DNA from: a virus
Reading direction: 5' to 3' (one strand)
Length of the DNA stretch: 64,000 nucleotides
IMG/VR virus record: IMGVR_UViG_3300022752_000054
Coordinates: 1 to 64,000 of that record
Shown here: one piece after another, positions 47,609 to 55,811 of the stretch
How positions within the stretch are numbered: position 1 is the stretch's first letter
Layout: every line of letters starts with the position of its first letter
The notes under the pieces: generated by a model
Told to the model about the DNA's origin: nothing
The model's input: the letters and a program-made list of their open reading frames with translations, nothing else
The model's database searches: none
Translations under genes and position numbers: made by a program

Positions 47609-47911
47609 TCATAGCTTCCAATCTTTTCTCCTTAATTTTAACCATTCAATGGGAAATTGACCACAAGAATCTACCCATTCCCTCACGTTGGATAAAAATT
47701 CATCCTCCCAACCTTCTGTTTTCGACTTTTCTCTTAGTTGATCCATCAGTTGCCACAGGGCTGAAATTTCTTCACTACTCCAGGCAGTGGGATCTGCAAT
47801 TTCATTTTTTAATCGCATAGAATATGTAGGATCCCACGATTTGCTATAGCGAGCAAACGGCAAAATGCAGCTTTTTAATCGATGACATTGCGCGTTCTTA
47901 CTGCGATTCAT
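47609..47911 (-). CDS. hypothetical protein (100 aa)
   Basis: Begins with a Cys/Arg/Lys-rich segment (NRSKNAQCHRLKSCILPFAR), then two helices with many Trp (SSEEISALWQLMDQL; WEDEFLSNVREWVDS). Not recognised. Confidence 0.5.
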   Translation of the reverse strand: MNRSKNAQCHRLKSCILPFARYSKSWDPTYSMRLKNEIADPTAWSSEEISALWQLMDQLREKSKTEGWEDEFLSNVREWVDSCGQFPIEWLKLRRKDWKL

Positions 47912-47922
47912 ACATATTCTTT

Positions 47923-48147
47923 ATGAAGATTCGTAAGACATCCAAGCAAAATGCTAGAGAACCCTCATATAAAGATCTTCACGACGCGTGGTGGTGCATC
48001 TACAACGCTCTTAAACACATAAAACCAAACATCGTAAGAGATTATTTCGTGCGAATCACATTCGAATCTCTGCTGGAACAGTGTAACTGGAAAATAGAAG
48101 AATGGAACGAACTAACTTTGTTAGCAAAGAAAAAAGGCCTTGAATAA
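47923..48147 (+). CDS. hypothetical protein (74 aa)
   Basis: Basic N-terminus and a helical body with paired Trp (LHDAWWCIYNALKHIKP; LLEQCNWKIEEWNEL). Divergent from the preceding gene across a 12-bp gap. Not recognised. Confidence 0.5.
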   Translation: MKIRKTSKQNAREPSYKDLHDAWWCIYNALKHIKPNIVRDYFVRITFESLLEQCNWKIEEWNELTLLAKKKGLE

Positions 48148-48162
48148 AAATTCAAGGCCTTT
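48133..48162 (-). terminator. bidirectional hairpin, stronger on the minus strand
   Basis: AAAGGCCTTGAA-TAAAAA-TTCAAGGCCTTT. On the minus strand it is followed by six T, suiting the gene at 48182-48748; it overlaps the end of the plus gene. Confidence 0.7.
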
Positions 48163-48181
48163 GGACGTTAGGATTTATCTT

Positions 48182-48748
48182 TTAATCGACGCCAGCAGCT
48201 TTTCTCGCTTCGAACAAGTCACGAACCGCAGACAATAGTTTACTCTCGTATAATTCTACTGGAGGATTTTTCGTCCAGTATGGAACTTGCTGACTGTCTT
48301 CATCCTTATCTCCATAATTGTTCAGACAGAAGATAGATTCAGGAAACATGTCTGTCGTTGGCAATTCGACTTTTTCCCAAACGATCTGAGGTCTACAGAC
48401 TTTCCCGCTTTCAGATTCCAAAAACGACACTTTTAGATCCCACCTCCAGGGACGAATTGAAGAATTTGAGCATTGATCGACGAATTGCTTGACCCACTCT
48501 TCCGTGGTATCAAGATACTGAGCAACTTTTGCGATCCAAATGTCTGGTGGTGGGATCCAAAAGGTGTCATATTCGTTACCTTCTTTTCTCGTTTCAAAGT
48601 ACCAAAGGACGCACATTGCAGGAGAAAATTCTTTCTTATCCCAGTTCGCCCATCTCACCCGAGTCGTCACTTTGCATGCGTCTCGAGTTCCGACGCCCTT
48701 TGAATTAACCCATTGACACGCTTCCATGATACGATCTAGTCGTTCCAT
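48182..48748 (-). CDS. hypothetical protein (188 aa)
   Basis: Trp-rich (RVRWANWDKKEF, YFETRKEGNEYDTFWIPPP, IRPWRWDLKVSF) with a C-terminal helix (LLSAVRDLFEARKAAG). No motif recognised. Starts after TCCATGGAACG; stands alone between opposite-strand genes. Confidence 0.5.
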   Translation of the reverse strand: MERLDRIMEACQWVNSKGVGTRDACKVTTRVRWANWDKKEFSPAMCVLWYFETRKEGNEYDTFWIPPPDIWIAKVAQYLDTTEEWVKQFVDQCSNSSIRPWRWDLKVSFLESESGKVCRPQIVWEKVELPTTDMFPESIFCLNNYGDKDEDSQQVPYWTKNPPVELYESKLLSAVRDLFEARKAAGVD

Positions 48749-48805
48749 GGAATTTATCTTACACCATTTGATCTCTTTATTTCACGACAACAAAAAACGT
48801 GATAC

Positions 48806-49318
48806 TCATGCTGGGTTGATTATCAGATAAGAAACTGTGTCAGAATCTCCTGCGGCGTTCGAAACCACCGTAAAACTACCATTGGATTTCGAAGACACCA
48901 AAGGCGCGCCAGCTGGGTATGTCGCGGACTGTTTCGTCAAAAAAACCATGGAAGAAGTTTTTGCAAGGGCGTTGGTTATCGTGACGGGATTGCTTCCACT
49001 TAATATCAATGTACCCATTGGAACATTAGAACCACTGCTCAACGATATTTCCCCAGTTACCAATAGAGAACCCGTCACGATTAGAGATCCAACATCATCG
49101 ATGATGAAGTCTCCACCAGTCATCGAAAAAGAACCAGTCATCTCAAAAGCCATCGAAGAATCGCCAGTTATTTCGAGCGGACCATCTATTGTTGTTGATC
49201 CTGAAACCGCAAGAGAACCAGAAACAACAACGCTAGTAAATGTAACGTTGTCCGCTAAATCATCAGACGTTATTGTCCCGTCCTGTATCTGACCGCCCCT
49301 TATCTGTGTTCTCGTCAT
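48806..49318 (-). CDS. tail-fibre-like structural protein (170 aa)
   Basis: Begins TRTQIRGGQIQDGTITSDDL, a common opening of phage fibre or baseplate decoration proteins, followed by repeated beta strands rich in Thr/Ser/Val/Gly (VVVSGSLAVSGSTTIDG, SLIVTGSLLVTGEI). Typical of a short trimeric beta-helical fibre. The C-terminus (SKSNGSFTVVSNAAGDSDTV) is a small beta domain. Confidence 0.65.
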   Translation of the reverse strand: MTRTQIRGGQIQDGTITSDDLADNVTFTSVVVSGSLAVSGSTTIDGPLEITGDSSMAFEMTGSFSMTGGDFIIDDVGSLIVTGSLLVTGEISLSSGSNVPMGTLILSGSNPVTITNALAKTSSMVFLTKQSATYPAGAPLVSSKSNGSFTVVSNAAGDSDTVSYLIINPA

Positions 49319-49380
49319 TTTCTCACAATAATTATATGCTTCAAAGTATTTGATAATTATATAGACGAGACAAGGTAAAA

Positions 49381-50079
49381 ATGAAGATCAGGTTATCACA
49401 GTTAAGAAAAATTATAAGAGAAGAAATCGCAAAACCTGCTCTGCTAGAAAACCTTGACGATCTCATAACTTCTGATATGGCCGCTGTTGTCTCCGACACG
49501 GGAACTTCTCGCACGGCCGTCGTTTATAACGTCGATGCATTAATAACGGCCCTTGGCCGCCGGCGGCTTGACACTTTCAAGGTTGTAGGAATCGTTCAGA
49601 TATCTGAACCTCGTGGGGCTCCTTGTAGAGGAGCTTGGATGATTCGCGGCATCACAGGACCTGGAAAGATTATGTACGGTCTTGCGTACGCCATGTCGCC
49701 TACAGGACTCGTAGTCCCAGATCGATCGAGCGTGTCACCATCGGCCACCGCTGCGTGGAAGAAATATTCATCAAAAGTAGGTCCAGACAAGATGTTACCT
49801 CTTGACGATGCCAGTCATCCGAAACCTGGGACTGACCCTCATCACGATAAACATCACACAGAAGACCCCAACGATGATTGCTTCACGTCACACGATGAAG
49901 AGTTTCTCAACGCTGCGTACAAGGGTCCTGGGGGAGAAGCAGCGCTTCTCGATCGTTTGACCAATAATCACGAAAGAGCGTTGAAGATGATCGATCCCTC
50001 GGGCCACCGGCGAGAAGAGATAGAGTCAGAAATTCGCGACGCGGGATTCATGGCTTTCGACATTGCAATGGATTTTTAA
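49381..50079 (+). CDS. helical-tag protein, DR-motif family copy 3 (232 aa)
   Basis: MKIRLSQLRKIIREEIAK is a near-consensus tag. Body: CRGAWMIRGITGPGKIMYGL, AYAMSPTGLVVPDRSSVSPSAT, AWKKYSSKVG, then a His-rich insertion (HHDKHHTEDPNDDCF) and a C-terminal helical segment with NNHERALKMI. Matches copies at 35311, 46767 and 50622 over the Cys, Gly-rich turn and DRxSV motifs. Conserved Asp/Cys suggest an enzyme or a metal site, unproven. Confidence 0.7.
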   Translation: MKIRLSQLRKIIREEIAKPALLENLDDLITSDMAAVVSDTGTSRTAVVYNVDALITALGRRRLDTFKVVGIVQISEPRGAPCRGAWMIRGITGPGKIMYGLAYAMSPTGLVVPDRSSVSPSATAAWKKYSSKVGPDKMLPLDDASHPKPGTDPHHDKHHTEDPNDDCFTSHDEEFLNAAYKGPGGEAALLDRLTNNHERALKMIDPSGHRREEIESEIRDAGFMAFDIAMDF

Positions 50080-50104
50080 GATTCGCTATACGCAATATAC
50101 ACTC

Positions 50105-50611
50105 TCAACGACGCCTAGAACCCATGGAAAGATTTCCTGGGGCTGAGGCGTCCCACTTCTTCCCGCTACCCATAGCACCAGGACCACCACCCATCCCGAA
50201 TCCAACGGGACCTGCTGAGTTGATTCCCATGCCAGATCCAGAATGCATTCCAACATATGGACTAGATCCGTGAACGCCTGATGTGACGCCTCGAACGCTC
50301 TTCAGCGGTTTGCGGCCGACGAATTTGAACCCCAGCCCTTCTAGTTCATCACGGATTTTATCCACTGTTGCTTGAGAAGCAGACGACACTTGAACCCTTG
50401 AACGAGACACATCTTTCTGGTCCACGTTACGTGCCAGCGCCTGAAGCTCAACGAAGTTGTACTCAAACTCTTCATTGTCCAACTTCATGTCTGCGAACAA
50501 CTCGACGTTCTTGAACTCAGGTTGACCTTGCAGATCCTCGATCTGCTCCTCCACATCATCTTCTAAAACTTCACGAATAATCTGTCTTAAATCGTCTAAT
50601 CGTATTTGCAT
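50105..50611 (-). CDS. helical-tag protein (168 aa)
   Basis: ATG at 50611 gives MQIRLDDLRQIIREVLEDD. A charged helical region and a small alpha/beta part (VDKIRDELEGLGFKFVG) follow, then a Gly/Ser/Met-rich end (GSGMGINSAGPVGFGMGGG). The Gly-rich tail resembles flexible ends of virion proteins. Overlap-free but only 10 bp from the next tagged gene on the same strand. Confidence 0.6.
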   Translation of the reverse strand: MQIRLDDLRQIIREVLEDDVEEQIEDLQGQPEFKNVELFADMKLDNEEFEYNFVELQALARNVDQKDVSRSRVQVSSASQATVDKIRDELEGLGFKFVGRKPLKSVRGVTSGVHGSSPYVGMHSGSGMGINSAGPVGFGMGGGPGAMGSGKKWDASAPGNLSMGSRRR

Positions 50612-50621
50612 GTTGTCTCCA

Positions 50622-51302
50622 TCACCACGCGGCCCTGTAACGAGTCCTCCAATAAGATAGACCGGCCGTGTCCAAGGCTTTCTCCACTTCATCACGTGAC
50701 AGAATACCGCTCTTTGTCACCCTAGCGATCACAGCTTCATGGTTGTCATTCATCGTCTCTAAGACGCTCATCTCCCAACCTTGTGCCTCATAGGCGTAGT
50801 TGAGGAAATCGTCCTTCAGGACGGCACAGTCATCCGCGGGGTCAGGAGTCTCAGGTTCAGTGACATTGTCTAACTTCTTCTTGCCACGGGTTCCTTTTGC
50901 AGACATGTTGCGCCAGGCAGAGACCGCGACGTTCGTCATGGAATCACGATCGGAGATCAAGAGACCGGAGGGAGATAAAGCATATCCGATGCCATACATC
51001 AGCTTGCCAGGACCAGCGATGGAAGCAATCATCATCGCATCCCAACAAGGATCCTTCGGTTTCACCACCTGGACCCAACCGACCATATACTTTTTCAACT
51101 TCGCCATCAGTTCAGGCGACCGGTCAACAACATCACCAGGCAACTTACGCATCATGTTCTCAATGGGCATTGGATGATATACCACCACCTTGGCGCCACC
51201 ATCATCTTCAGTCAACATCGCAGCAAGCTCGTCGGTGTTGAGACTCGCCCCTTCGGCTGCCTCGCGAATAATCCGCCGTAATTCATCCAACCGTATCTTC
51301 AT
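50622..51302 (-). CDS. helical-tag protein, DR-motif family copy 4 (226 aa)
   Basis: MKIRLDELRRIIREAAEG starts the protein, matching the ART gene at 51409 in 15 of 18 positions. Body: CWDAMMIASIAGPGKLMYGIG, YALSPSGLLISDRDSMTNVAV, AWRNMSAKG, PADDCAVLKDDFLNYAYE, then NDNHEAVIARV. Divergent from the ART gene, so the two tagged genes flank a shared control region. Confidence 0.7.
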   Translation of the reverse strand: MKIRLDELRRIIREAAEGASLNTDELAAMLTEDDGGAKVVVYHPMPIENMMRKLPGDVVDRSPELMAKLKKYMVGWVQVVKPKDPCWDAMMIASIAGPGKLMYGIGYALSPSGLLISDRDSMTNVAVSAWRNMSAKGTRGKKKLDNVTEPETPDPADDCAVLKDDFLNYAYEAQGWEMSVLETMNDNHEAVIARVTKSGILSRDEVEKALDTAGLSYWRTRYRAAW

Positions 51303-51408
51303 ACCATTTATCTCGAATATTCGTGTATAACTATACGCCTCACGCGGGAAGATAAATTAAGATCTACTTTGCAGGTATCATCGACGGATCTCACAATAAA
51401 TATGTCCC

Positions 51409-52473
51409 ATGAAGATACGCCTCGGAGAACTCAGAAGAATCATTAGAGAAGCAGCGGAAGGCAGCGGACCACTGGAGAGCAGGACCTACGTGGAGATAGG
51501 ATGGCAGAGCCCAGCGATAAACTTCGATGGGACTCCCATCTGGAATTCCGGGTTCCGCAACAAGGCAAACCCAGGAGAATCGTTGTCCGACTTCATGACG
51601 AGACACACCCTGGAAAATCCTGAACACTACCCTTATGACGGTGAGGAAGAGCTCGGGGTCCACTTCTGGCTCGTCACCATGAAGGACAAACCGGACGTCC
51701 ACCCAGGTTACGTTGAGGCGTATGAGAGGGAGATAAAATGGACGGACCGCCAGAAGCAAAACGTGCTCAGCATGATCCGCAAGAGGGTCCAAAAGACGCA
51801 GAGCATGAGAGCCTCAGGAGCTGACAAGCTTCCACCTGAAGGTGGAGAGGACGACGCCTACGGGAAATACGCATTCGCAGGGGACGGAAGACGACAGGAC
51901 GCACCGGATGAGGACGACACAGAGAAGGAAAAGAAGTTCTTCAGCGACATCTATAATGTCATATGGGGAATCCCCGGAAGTTCCTTCGATGGGGAAACAA
52001 TGCAGACCTACAGGGACCTGCTGGGATCAGGGAAGTACAAGAAGGCACTCGACGACGTCACACCATCGAAGTCTGCGGGATCGATAACCAAGGCCTACAG
52101 GGGGATGTACGTCGACGAGGTGTGGCTCAGGGAAGCATTGGGCCTTGACGAATCAGAACCACTACCGGCCAAGGGATCGTCACAGGTCAACTACACCTAC
52201 AAGTCCAAGTACGCCGGCGTGTCGTCGTGGTCCTGGGACAAGAGCATCGCAGAAGACTCTGCCGAACCGGACCCAGAGGCGGAGAAACAAGGCAAGGTCT
52301 ACAGCGTCGTGATGCACGCACCCGCCTCTCTCGACGGACCCAACACCTTCGTCCACGTCACCAAGCTGATGTACACCCTCATCAAACCTCAGTTCTCAAA
52401 CGAGAGGGAATCCATCGGAGTGGGAGACATCACCGTGGATCGGATCGAATGGAAGAAGGCGGGAAGGAACTAA
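51409..52473 (+). CDS. helical-tag ADP-ribosyltransferase (354 aa)
   Basis: Residues 1-18 (MKIRLGELRRIIREAAEG) are the tag. Residues ~190-354 look like a mono-ADP-ribosyltransferase: ITKAYRGMYVDE (motif R), YAGVSSWSWDKSIAEDSAE (motif S, STS-like), VYSVVMHAP, and FSNERESIGVGDITVDRIEW (ExE). That is the R-S-ExE class, which includes T4 Alt and ModA. The N-terminal ~170 residues are a separate domain. T4 Alt travels in the head and is injected to modify host RNA polymerase. Here a transferase with the tag suggests packaging plus injection; this remains inference. Higher GC than the left half of the window. Confidence 0.72.
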   Translation: MKIRLGELRRIIREAAEGSGPLESRTYVEIGWQSPAINFDGTPIWNSGFRNKANPGESLSDFMTRHTLENPEHYPYDGEEELGVHFWLVTMKDKPDVHPGYVEAYEREIKWTDRQKQNVLSMIRKRVQKTQSMRASGADKLPPEGGEDDAYGKYAFAGDGRRQDAPDEDDTEKEKKFFSDIYNVIWGIPGSSFDGETMQTYRDLLGSGKYKKALDDVTPSKSAGSITKAYRGMYVDEVWLREALGLDESEPLPAKGSSQVNYTYKSKYAGVSSWSWDKSIAEDSAEPDPEAEKQGKVYSVVMHAPASLDGPNTFVHVTKLMYTLIKPQFSNERESIGVGDITVDRIEWKKAGRN

Positions 52474-52564
52474 TCCCACGAGCGCAAGACAAATTCCAGA
52501 AAGTCTGCAACCCTCCATAATACATATAGACGACCCCCACGACGGGAGAAAGACAAACACCCAC

Positions 52565-52819
52565 ATGAAACTGACAGCAACACAACTAAAGAAGATCATA
52601 GCAGAAGAAGTACAGAAGGCCCACAAACTTCAGGAAGCCAACCCAATGATGATGAGCCCACGATATCCAGCCCGTGACAAAGTCAGGCTGAGCGTCACCT
52701 TCTTCGCCTCAGGCGACAAAATAATGGCGAACTGGAAAGACTCCATGTACGTCGAAGAGAACGAAGGATCGCTTGACGACCTCCTGGACTACGTCCACAC
52801 AGAACTAGAAGTGGATTGA
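52565..52819 (+). CDS. helical-tag protein (84 aa)
   Basis: MKLTATQLKKIIAEEVQKAH is almost the same as the start at 1893, though synonymous codons differ, so protein sequence is what is kept. The short body (KVRLSVTFFASGDKIMANW, LLDYVHTELEVD) is a possible mini-domain. Not recognised. Confidence 0.65.
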   Translation: MKLTATQLKKIIAEEVQKAHKLQEANPMMMSPRYPARDKVRLSVTFFASGDKIMANWKDSMYVEENEGSLDDLLDYVHTELEVD

Positions 52820-52852
52820 TACCCCAACAACGTACTCACCGGGAGAAGACAA

Positions 52853-53149
52853 ATGAAACTCACAGCAACCCAACTAAGATCAATCATCAGAGAAGAAGTG
52901 AAGAGAACAAAGAGACTCCACGAGGCCCCGGAACTGGATGCAGGCCTCATCAAACAAGACATGGTCTCAATCCTCAACGCGTACGAAGGCCTCAACGATC
53001 ACCTCTCTGGGGATCTAGAAGACGGGTCGTTCGAAGAACTAATGCGCGACATCTTCAGCGCCAAGAGCCTCCTCGAAGACCTCCTCGACAACGCAGAAGA
53101 ACTGCGCGGCCTCCACGGCTCCAACAAGTCCCCCACAGGATACTACTGA
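52853..53149 (+). CDS. helical-tag protein (98 aa)
   Basis: MKLTATQLRSIIREEVKRTK, then an all-helical body (DMVSILNAYEGLNDHLSG; LLEDLLDNAEELRG). Preceded by GGGAGA. Last tagged gene in the window. Confidence 0.65.
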   Translation: MKLTATQLRSIIREEVKRTKRLHEAPELDAGLIKQDMVSILNAYEGLNDHLSGDLEDGSFEELMRDIFSAKSLLEDLLDNAEELRGLHGSNKSPTGYY

Positions 53150-53615
53150 ACCACGCAACCAATCTCCCACCTCCCACCGACCCCGCAGCGGACCCTACAT
53201 CCCTCCGGGGTCGACGTGCATCTACTACACGGACACACCACCCACGCTGCCCTCTCCTACCACCCTCCACCACTCCCTACCACCTGCCTCCACTCTATGC
53301 TGCAAATGCCACCCCACGAGCGAGGACAAGTGGACACAATCTCGAGTGCCTCTGGTGAGTCAGGAGGGCAGCTGATCTGCAAATGTGCCCTGGCGGGTGC
53401 GGGATGTGCAGGAGTTGCTAGTGACCTCTTGGCGCGTTATCCCAGACGAACCCCGCTCTGAGGCCCTGTGTGCCCCCATGCTCACCCATGACCCTTTCGG
53501 TCTGCTTGCTCCGGTGGTGGACAGTTGCCCGTCGCCCGCCGCGGCCTCTCGTCGCTCGTGAAGAGGGGTGGTCCTCTTGTCATCGCGATGACGTGTGCCC
53601 CCATGCGTCGTGGTG
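53150..53615. other. 466-bp gap at a strand switch, no convincing gene
   Basis: Lies between plus-strand genes to the left and minus-strand genes to the right. Pyrimidine-rich at first (many CCACC/CTCC runs), then mixed and GC-rich. The open frames here are low-complexity with unlikely composition. Contains the 14-bp direct repeat GTGTGCCCCCATGC at 53468-53481 and 53593-53606. No clear terminator hairpin with a T-run seen. Confidence 0.5.
53468..53606 (+). repeat. 14-bp direct repeat pair (GTGTGCCCCCATGC)
   Basis: Two exact copies, 53468-53481 and 53593-53606, 125 bp apart within the gap between convergent transcription units. Role unknown; could be binding sites. Confidence 0.45.
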
Positions 53616-53843
53616 TCAGGTTCGGTCTGCTTTTCGTGCTAGTCGACATGAGCCGTTGTGTATCCAGGCCGTGCCGCCGGAGGGTAGGATGATGTTGAGG
53701 TAGAAGTCGTGGGCTGCGATGACGAGAGCGGAGGTGTAGTCCCACCCCGAGGTGGGCGCGCCGACGGGGGCTGAGTAGGCGGATGGGTAGAGGGGGGTGT
53801 GGGGTGCTAGGGCGATGAGGTCTCCTCGTTCGATTTTGATCAT
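53616..53843 (-). CDS. SH3-like small barrel protein (75 aa)
   Basis: ATG at 53843: MIKIERGDLIALAPHTPLYP, SALVIAAHDFYLNIILPSGGTAWI, family-like but GC-rich. Third of three minus-strand barrels coupled to the vWA gene at 54247. Its start lies five bases after a TGCAACTAGTTGCA palindrome. Confidence 0.55.
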   Translation of the reverse strand: MIKIERGDLIALAPHTPLYPSAYSAPVGAPTSGWDYTSALVIAAHDFYLNIILPSGGTAWIHNGSCRLARKADRT

Positions 53844-53847
53844 GGGG

Positions 53848-53861
53848 TGCAACTAGTTGCA
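53848..53861. promoter_or_regulatory. palindromic site 1 (TGCAACTAGTTGCA)
   Basis: Perfect 14-bp palindrome five bases upstream of the start at 53843; overlaps the stop codon of the gene before it. Recurs at 58682 and, with one change, at 63269, each time just upstream of a minus-strand gene. Confidence 0.55.
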
Positions 53862-54053
53862 AGGTGGGGTCAGTTCGTCGAGGTGGATGAGGTCGTGGGC
53901 AGCTTCCCAGCGGAGGCCTGATGGAAAGAGGACCTGAGTGTCAGTCAGCGCGTGGTTGAGGTCCTGTTGGACGACGACGCCGTGATCGATCACCTTGTTG
54001 TCCCAATTGATCTTGGCGACGAGGGAACCTGCCGCGAAGTGTCGTATCTTCAT
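53853..54053 (-). CDS. SH3-like small barrel protein (66 aa)
   Basis: ATG at 54053 overlaps the upstream stop. MKIRHFAAGSLVAKINWDN, DHGVVVQQDLNHALTDTQVL, FPSGLRWEA, LIHLDEL. Keeps strands one to three of the family. Confidence 0.55.
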   Translation of the reverse strand: MKIRHFAAGSLVAKINWDNKVIDHGVVVQQDLNHALTDTQVLFPSGLRWEAAHDLIHLDELTPPCN

Positions 54054-54250
54054 GTCTCCCCGCTCGAGTGGACTGTGAAGGTGGGTGCCCATTCCCAGAA
54101 GGTGTCCCCGTGTGGGGAGAGGACGTGGACCATCGTGTCTGATCCATTGGGTGATTCCACCTTGATGACCGGGTAGACCGCCGATCGATCTCGTTCGTTC
54201 CAGGTCAGTACGCCGTGGCGGAAGGTGACCATGTCTCCCACGCGGATCAT
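54050..54250 (-). CDS. SH3-like small barrel protein (66 aa)
   Basis: ATG at 54250 overlaps the end of the vWA gene (ATGA). MIRVGDMVTFRHGVLTWNE, VYPVIKVESPNGSDTMVHVL, SPHGDTFWEWA. First of the three barrels in this operon. Confidence 0.6.
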   Translation of the reverse strand: MIRVGDMVTFRHGVLTWNERDRSAVYPVIKVESPNGSDTMVHVLSPHGDTFWEWAPTFTVHSSGET

Positions 54251-55554
54251 CGCCAGGCTCCGGACTTGGGGGTCGTGGGATCGAGGGAGATGGTGATCTC
54301 GTTGGTGGGGAACTCCAGCTTGTGGCCGGGGGAGATGACCCAACCGCGCTTGACTCGGGAGGGGCCGGGGGCGGAGCACTCACCGTCGGTCATGATGAGC
54401 ATGCCGTCCCACTTGCCCCGGTTCTTCGGGTCGTTGACGATCTTGGTGGGGGCGTTGAAGTCAGTTCCACCGCCTCGGACCCGCTTGGCGTCCACGTTGC
54501 TGCCCTTCTTCCATTCGAAGGCATCGCGGAGGTCTGCTGCGCAGTCGAAGGGGAGGATGGTGACCGAGACCTTCTTCGTGAGGGTGGCGAGTTCGTTGAA
54601 GAAGAGGGCGAGCTGGCGGTCATCCACGCTTCCGGATTGGTCGATGGCGATGAGGAGCTTGGCTACGTAGCCGCGCTTCGTGCCGGGGTGGATGTAGGGG
54701 AAGCGCTTGTTGATGCGCTTGATGGTGGTGGTGCGTTCACCGCGGGCGATGTTGCCGATGAATTGGCGGAGAACGTTGCGCCAGTCGACGAGCTTGCTGA
54801 CCGAGCGGCGGATCTCCTCACGTAGCTCCGAGGGGATGTTGCCCCAGCCGTTGGCCTGGGAGTCGGCGTGCTTCGTGGCCTTCTCCACCATGCCGTTGAC
54901 CTTGGAGGCGACCATCTCCTTCTGTTCGTCGGTCAGCTCATCCCAGGCCGAGTGGTCGTCGAAGGAGTCGAGGCCGCCGAAGGGGTCACCGTCGGGGTGA
55001 GGGGTGCCCTTGGCGTTGTCACCCTTCTTGCGTTCCTCCTCAACCTTGTCCTTGAGCTTCTCGAAGTACCACTCCGAGGATTGCCCCTTGGGGAAGTCAG
55101 CGATGAGTTGGGCGATGGGCATGGCGGCTTTCTCCTCCGCCGTCCACTCGCGACCTTCGGGACCGGCAGGGAAGACGCCTGGCATGAGGCAACCGGCCGG
55201 CAGTGTCATGTTGCTGTGGCCGCTGATGATCGAGTTGATGGCGAGGTCCGTCGCCACGTTCCACATCTTCGCCGGCTTCTTGCGGCGGGTCGTGAGGTGG
55301 CAGAAGATGAGGTGGTAGAACTCGTGGGTGAGGACGCCACGGATCTCCTGGTCGCTCATCGGCCGGAAGAACTCAGGGTTCCAGTACAGGGTGATGTCGT
55401 CGAACTCCGGGTCGAAGGCCACCGCCGCCGTGGGCATGTCGAGGGTGGGCGTCTTCCGGATGTGCCGGCTCAGTTCCGCAAAGAACGGCGTGTCCTGGAG
55501 GAACGAGATGAGGTGCCGGTCCAGGTTGAAGTCTGTGTCCGTGTGGCTGAACAT
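54247..55554 (-). CDS. DUF2201-type vWA protein with HExxH motif (435 aa)
   Basis: Putative metallopeptidase-like protein of the VWA-like family that pairs with MoxR ATPases. N-terminal zinc-site motif LTHEFYHLIF (HEFYH at 77-81) followed by DLAINSII; then an acidic linker and a C-terminal vWA fold with KLLIAIDQSGSVDDRQ (MIDAS near 305), VRGGGTDFNAPTKI and MLIMTDGECSAP. In bacteria such pairs form chaperone-like units for metal insertion or complex assembly. The partner MoxR gene lies 5.5 kb away at 61001, also minus strand, with tRNAs between. Confidence 0.8.
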   Translation of the reverse strand: MFSHTDTDFNLDRHLISFLQDTPFFAELSRHIRKTPTLDMPTAAVAFDPEFDDITLYWNPEFFRPMSDQEIRGVLTHEFYHLIFCHLTTRRKKPAKMWNVATDLAINSIISGHSNMTLPAGCLMPGVFPAGPEGREWTAEEKAAMPIAQLIADFPKGQSSEWYFEKLKDKVEEERKKGDNAKGTPHPDGDPFGGLDSFDDHSAWDELTDEQKEMVASKVNGMVEKATKHADSQANGWGNIPSELREEIRRSVSKLVDWRNVLRQFIGNIARGERTTTIKRINKRFPYIHPGTKRGYVAKLLIAIDQSGSVDDRQLALFFNELATLTKKVSVTILPFDCAADLRDAFEWKKGSNVDAKRVRGGGTDFNAPTKIVNDPKNRGKWDGMLIMTDGECSAPGPSRVKRGWVISPGHKLEFPTNEITISLDPTTPKSGAWR

Positions 55555-55631
55555 AGATACATCCTATCACGGGTGGTGTATACTTTGCACCGGTCCCGAA
55601 AAAAAATCTCAAGAGAAAGATAGTTATATTG

Positions 55632-55811
55632 GTGAAGGGCCTCAGGTCATCCGAGTCGTGGAGGACGTTTCTTGCAGGATTCCTGTTGGGGTACCTGGCA
55701 GCGTGGGGGTTCCACTGGGCCACCACCTTCTACGCGGGGGGTGTACCTACCCATCATCACATTCCGGGTCTCACCCCTGAGCCACCGGCCGTGGAGCGCC
55801 ATGGACGATAA
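55632..55811 (+). CDS. small single-TM protein (59 aa)
   Basis: GTG at 55632 (TTG at 55629 is possible). One transmembrane helix (TFLAGFLLGYLAAWGFHWAT) followed by a Pro/His-rich periplasmic-type tail. TAGTTATATT just upstream may be its promoter. Overlaps the next gene by 11 bp. Confidence 0.5.
   Translation: MKGLRSSESWRTFLAGFLLGYLAAWGFHWATTFYAGGVPTHHHIPGLTPEPPAVERHGR

Noticed and set aside
53216-53703. Two plus-strand frames in the strand-switch gap
   Set aside because: Pro/His/Cys-rich, low complexity, no RBS and no motif; overlap with each other's repeats.
54868-55623. 251-codon plus-strand frame opposite the vWA gene
   Set aside because: Antisense shadow of a well-supported gene; composition (Arg/Val/Glu/Gly) is typical of a GC-rich shadow.
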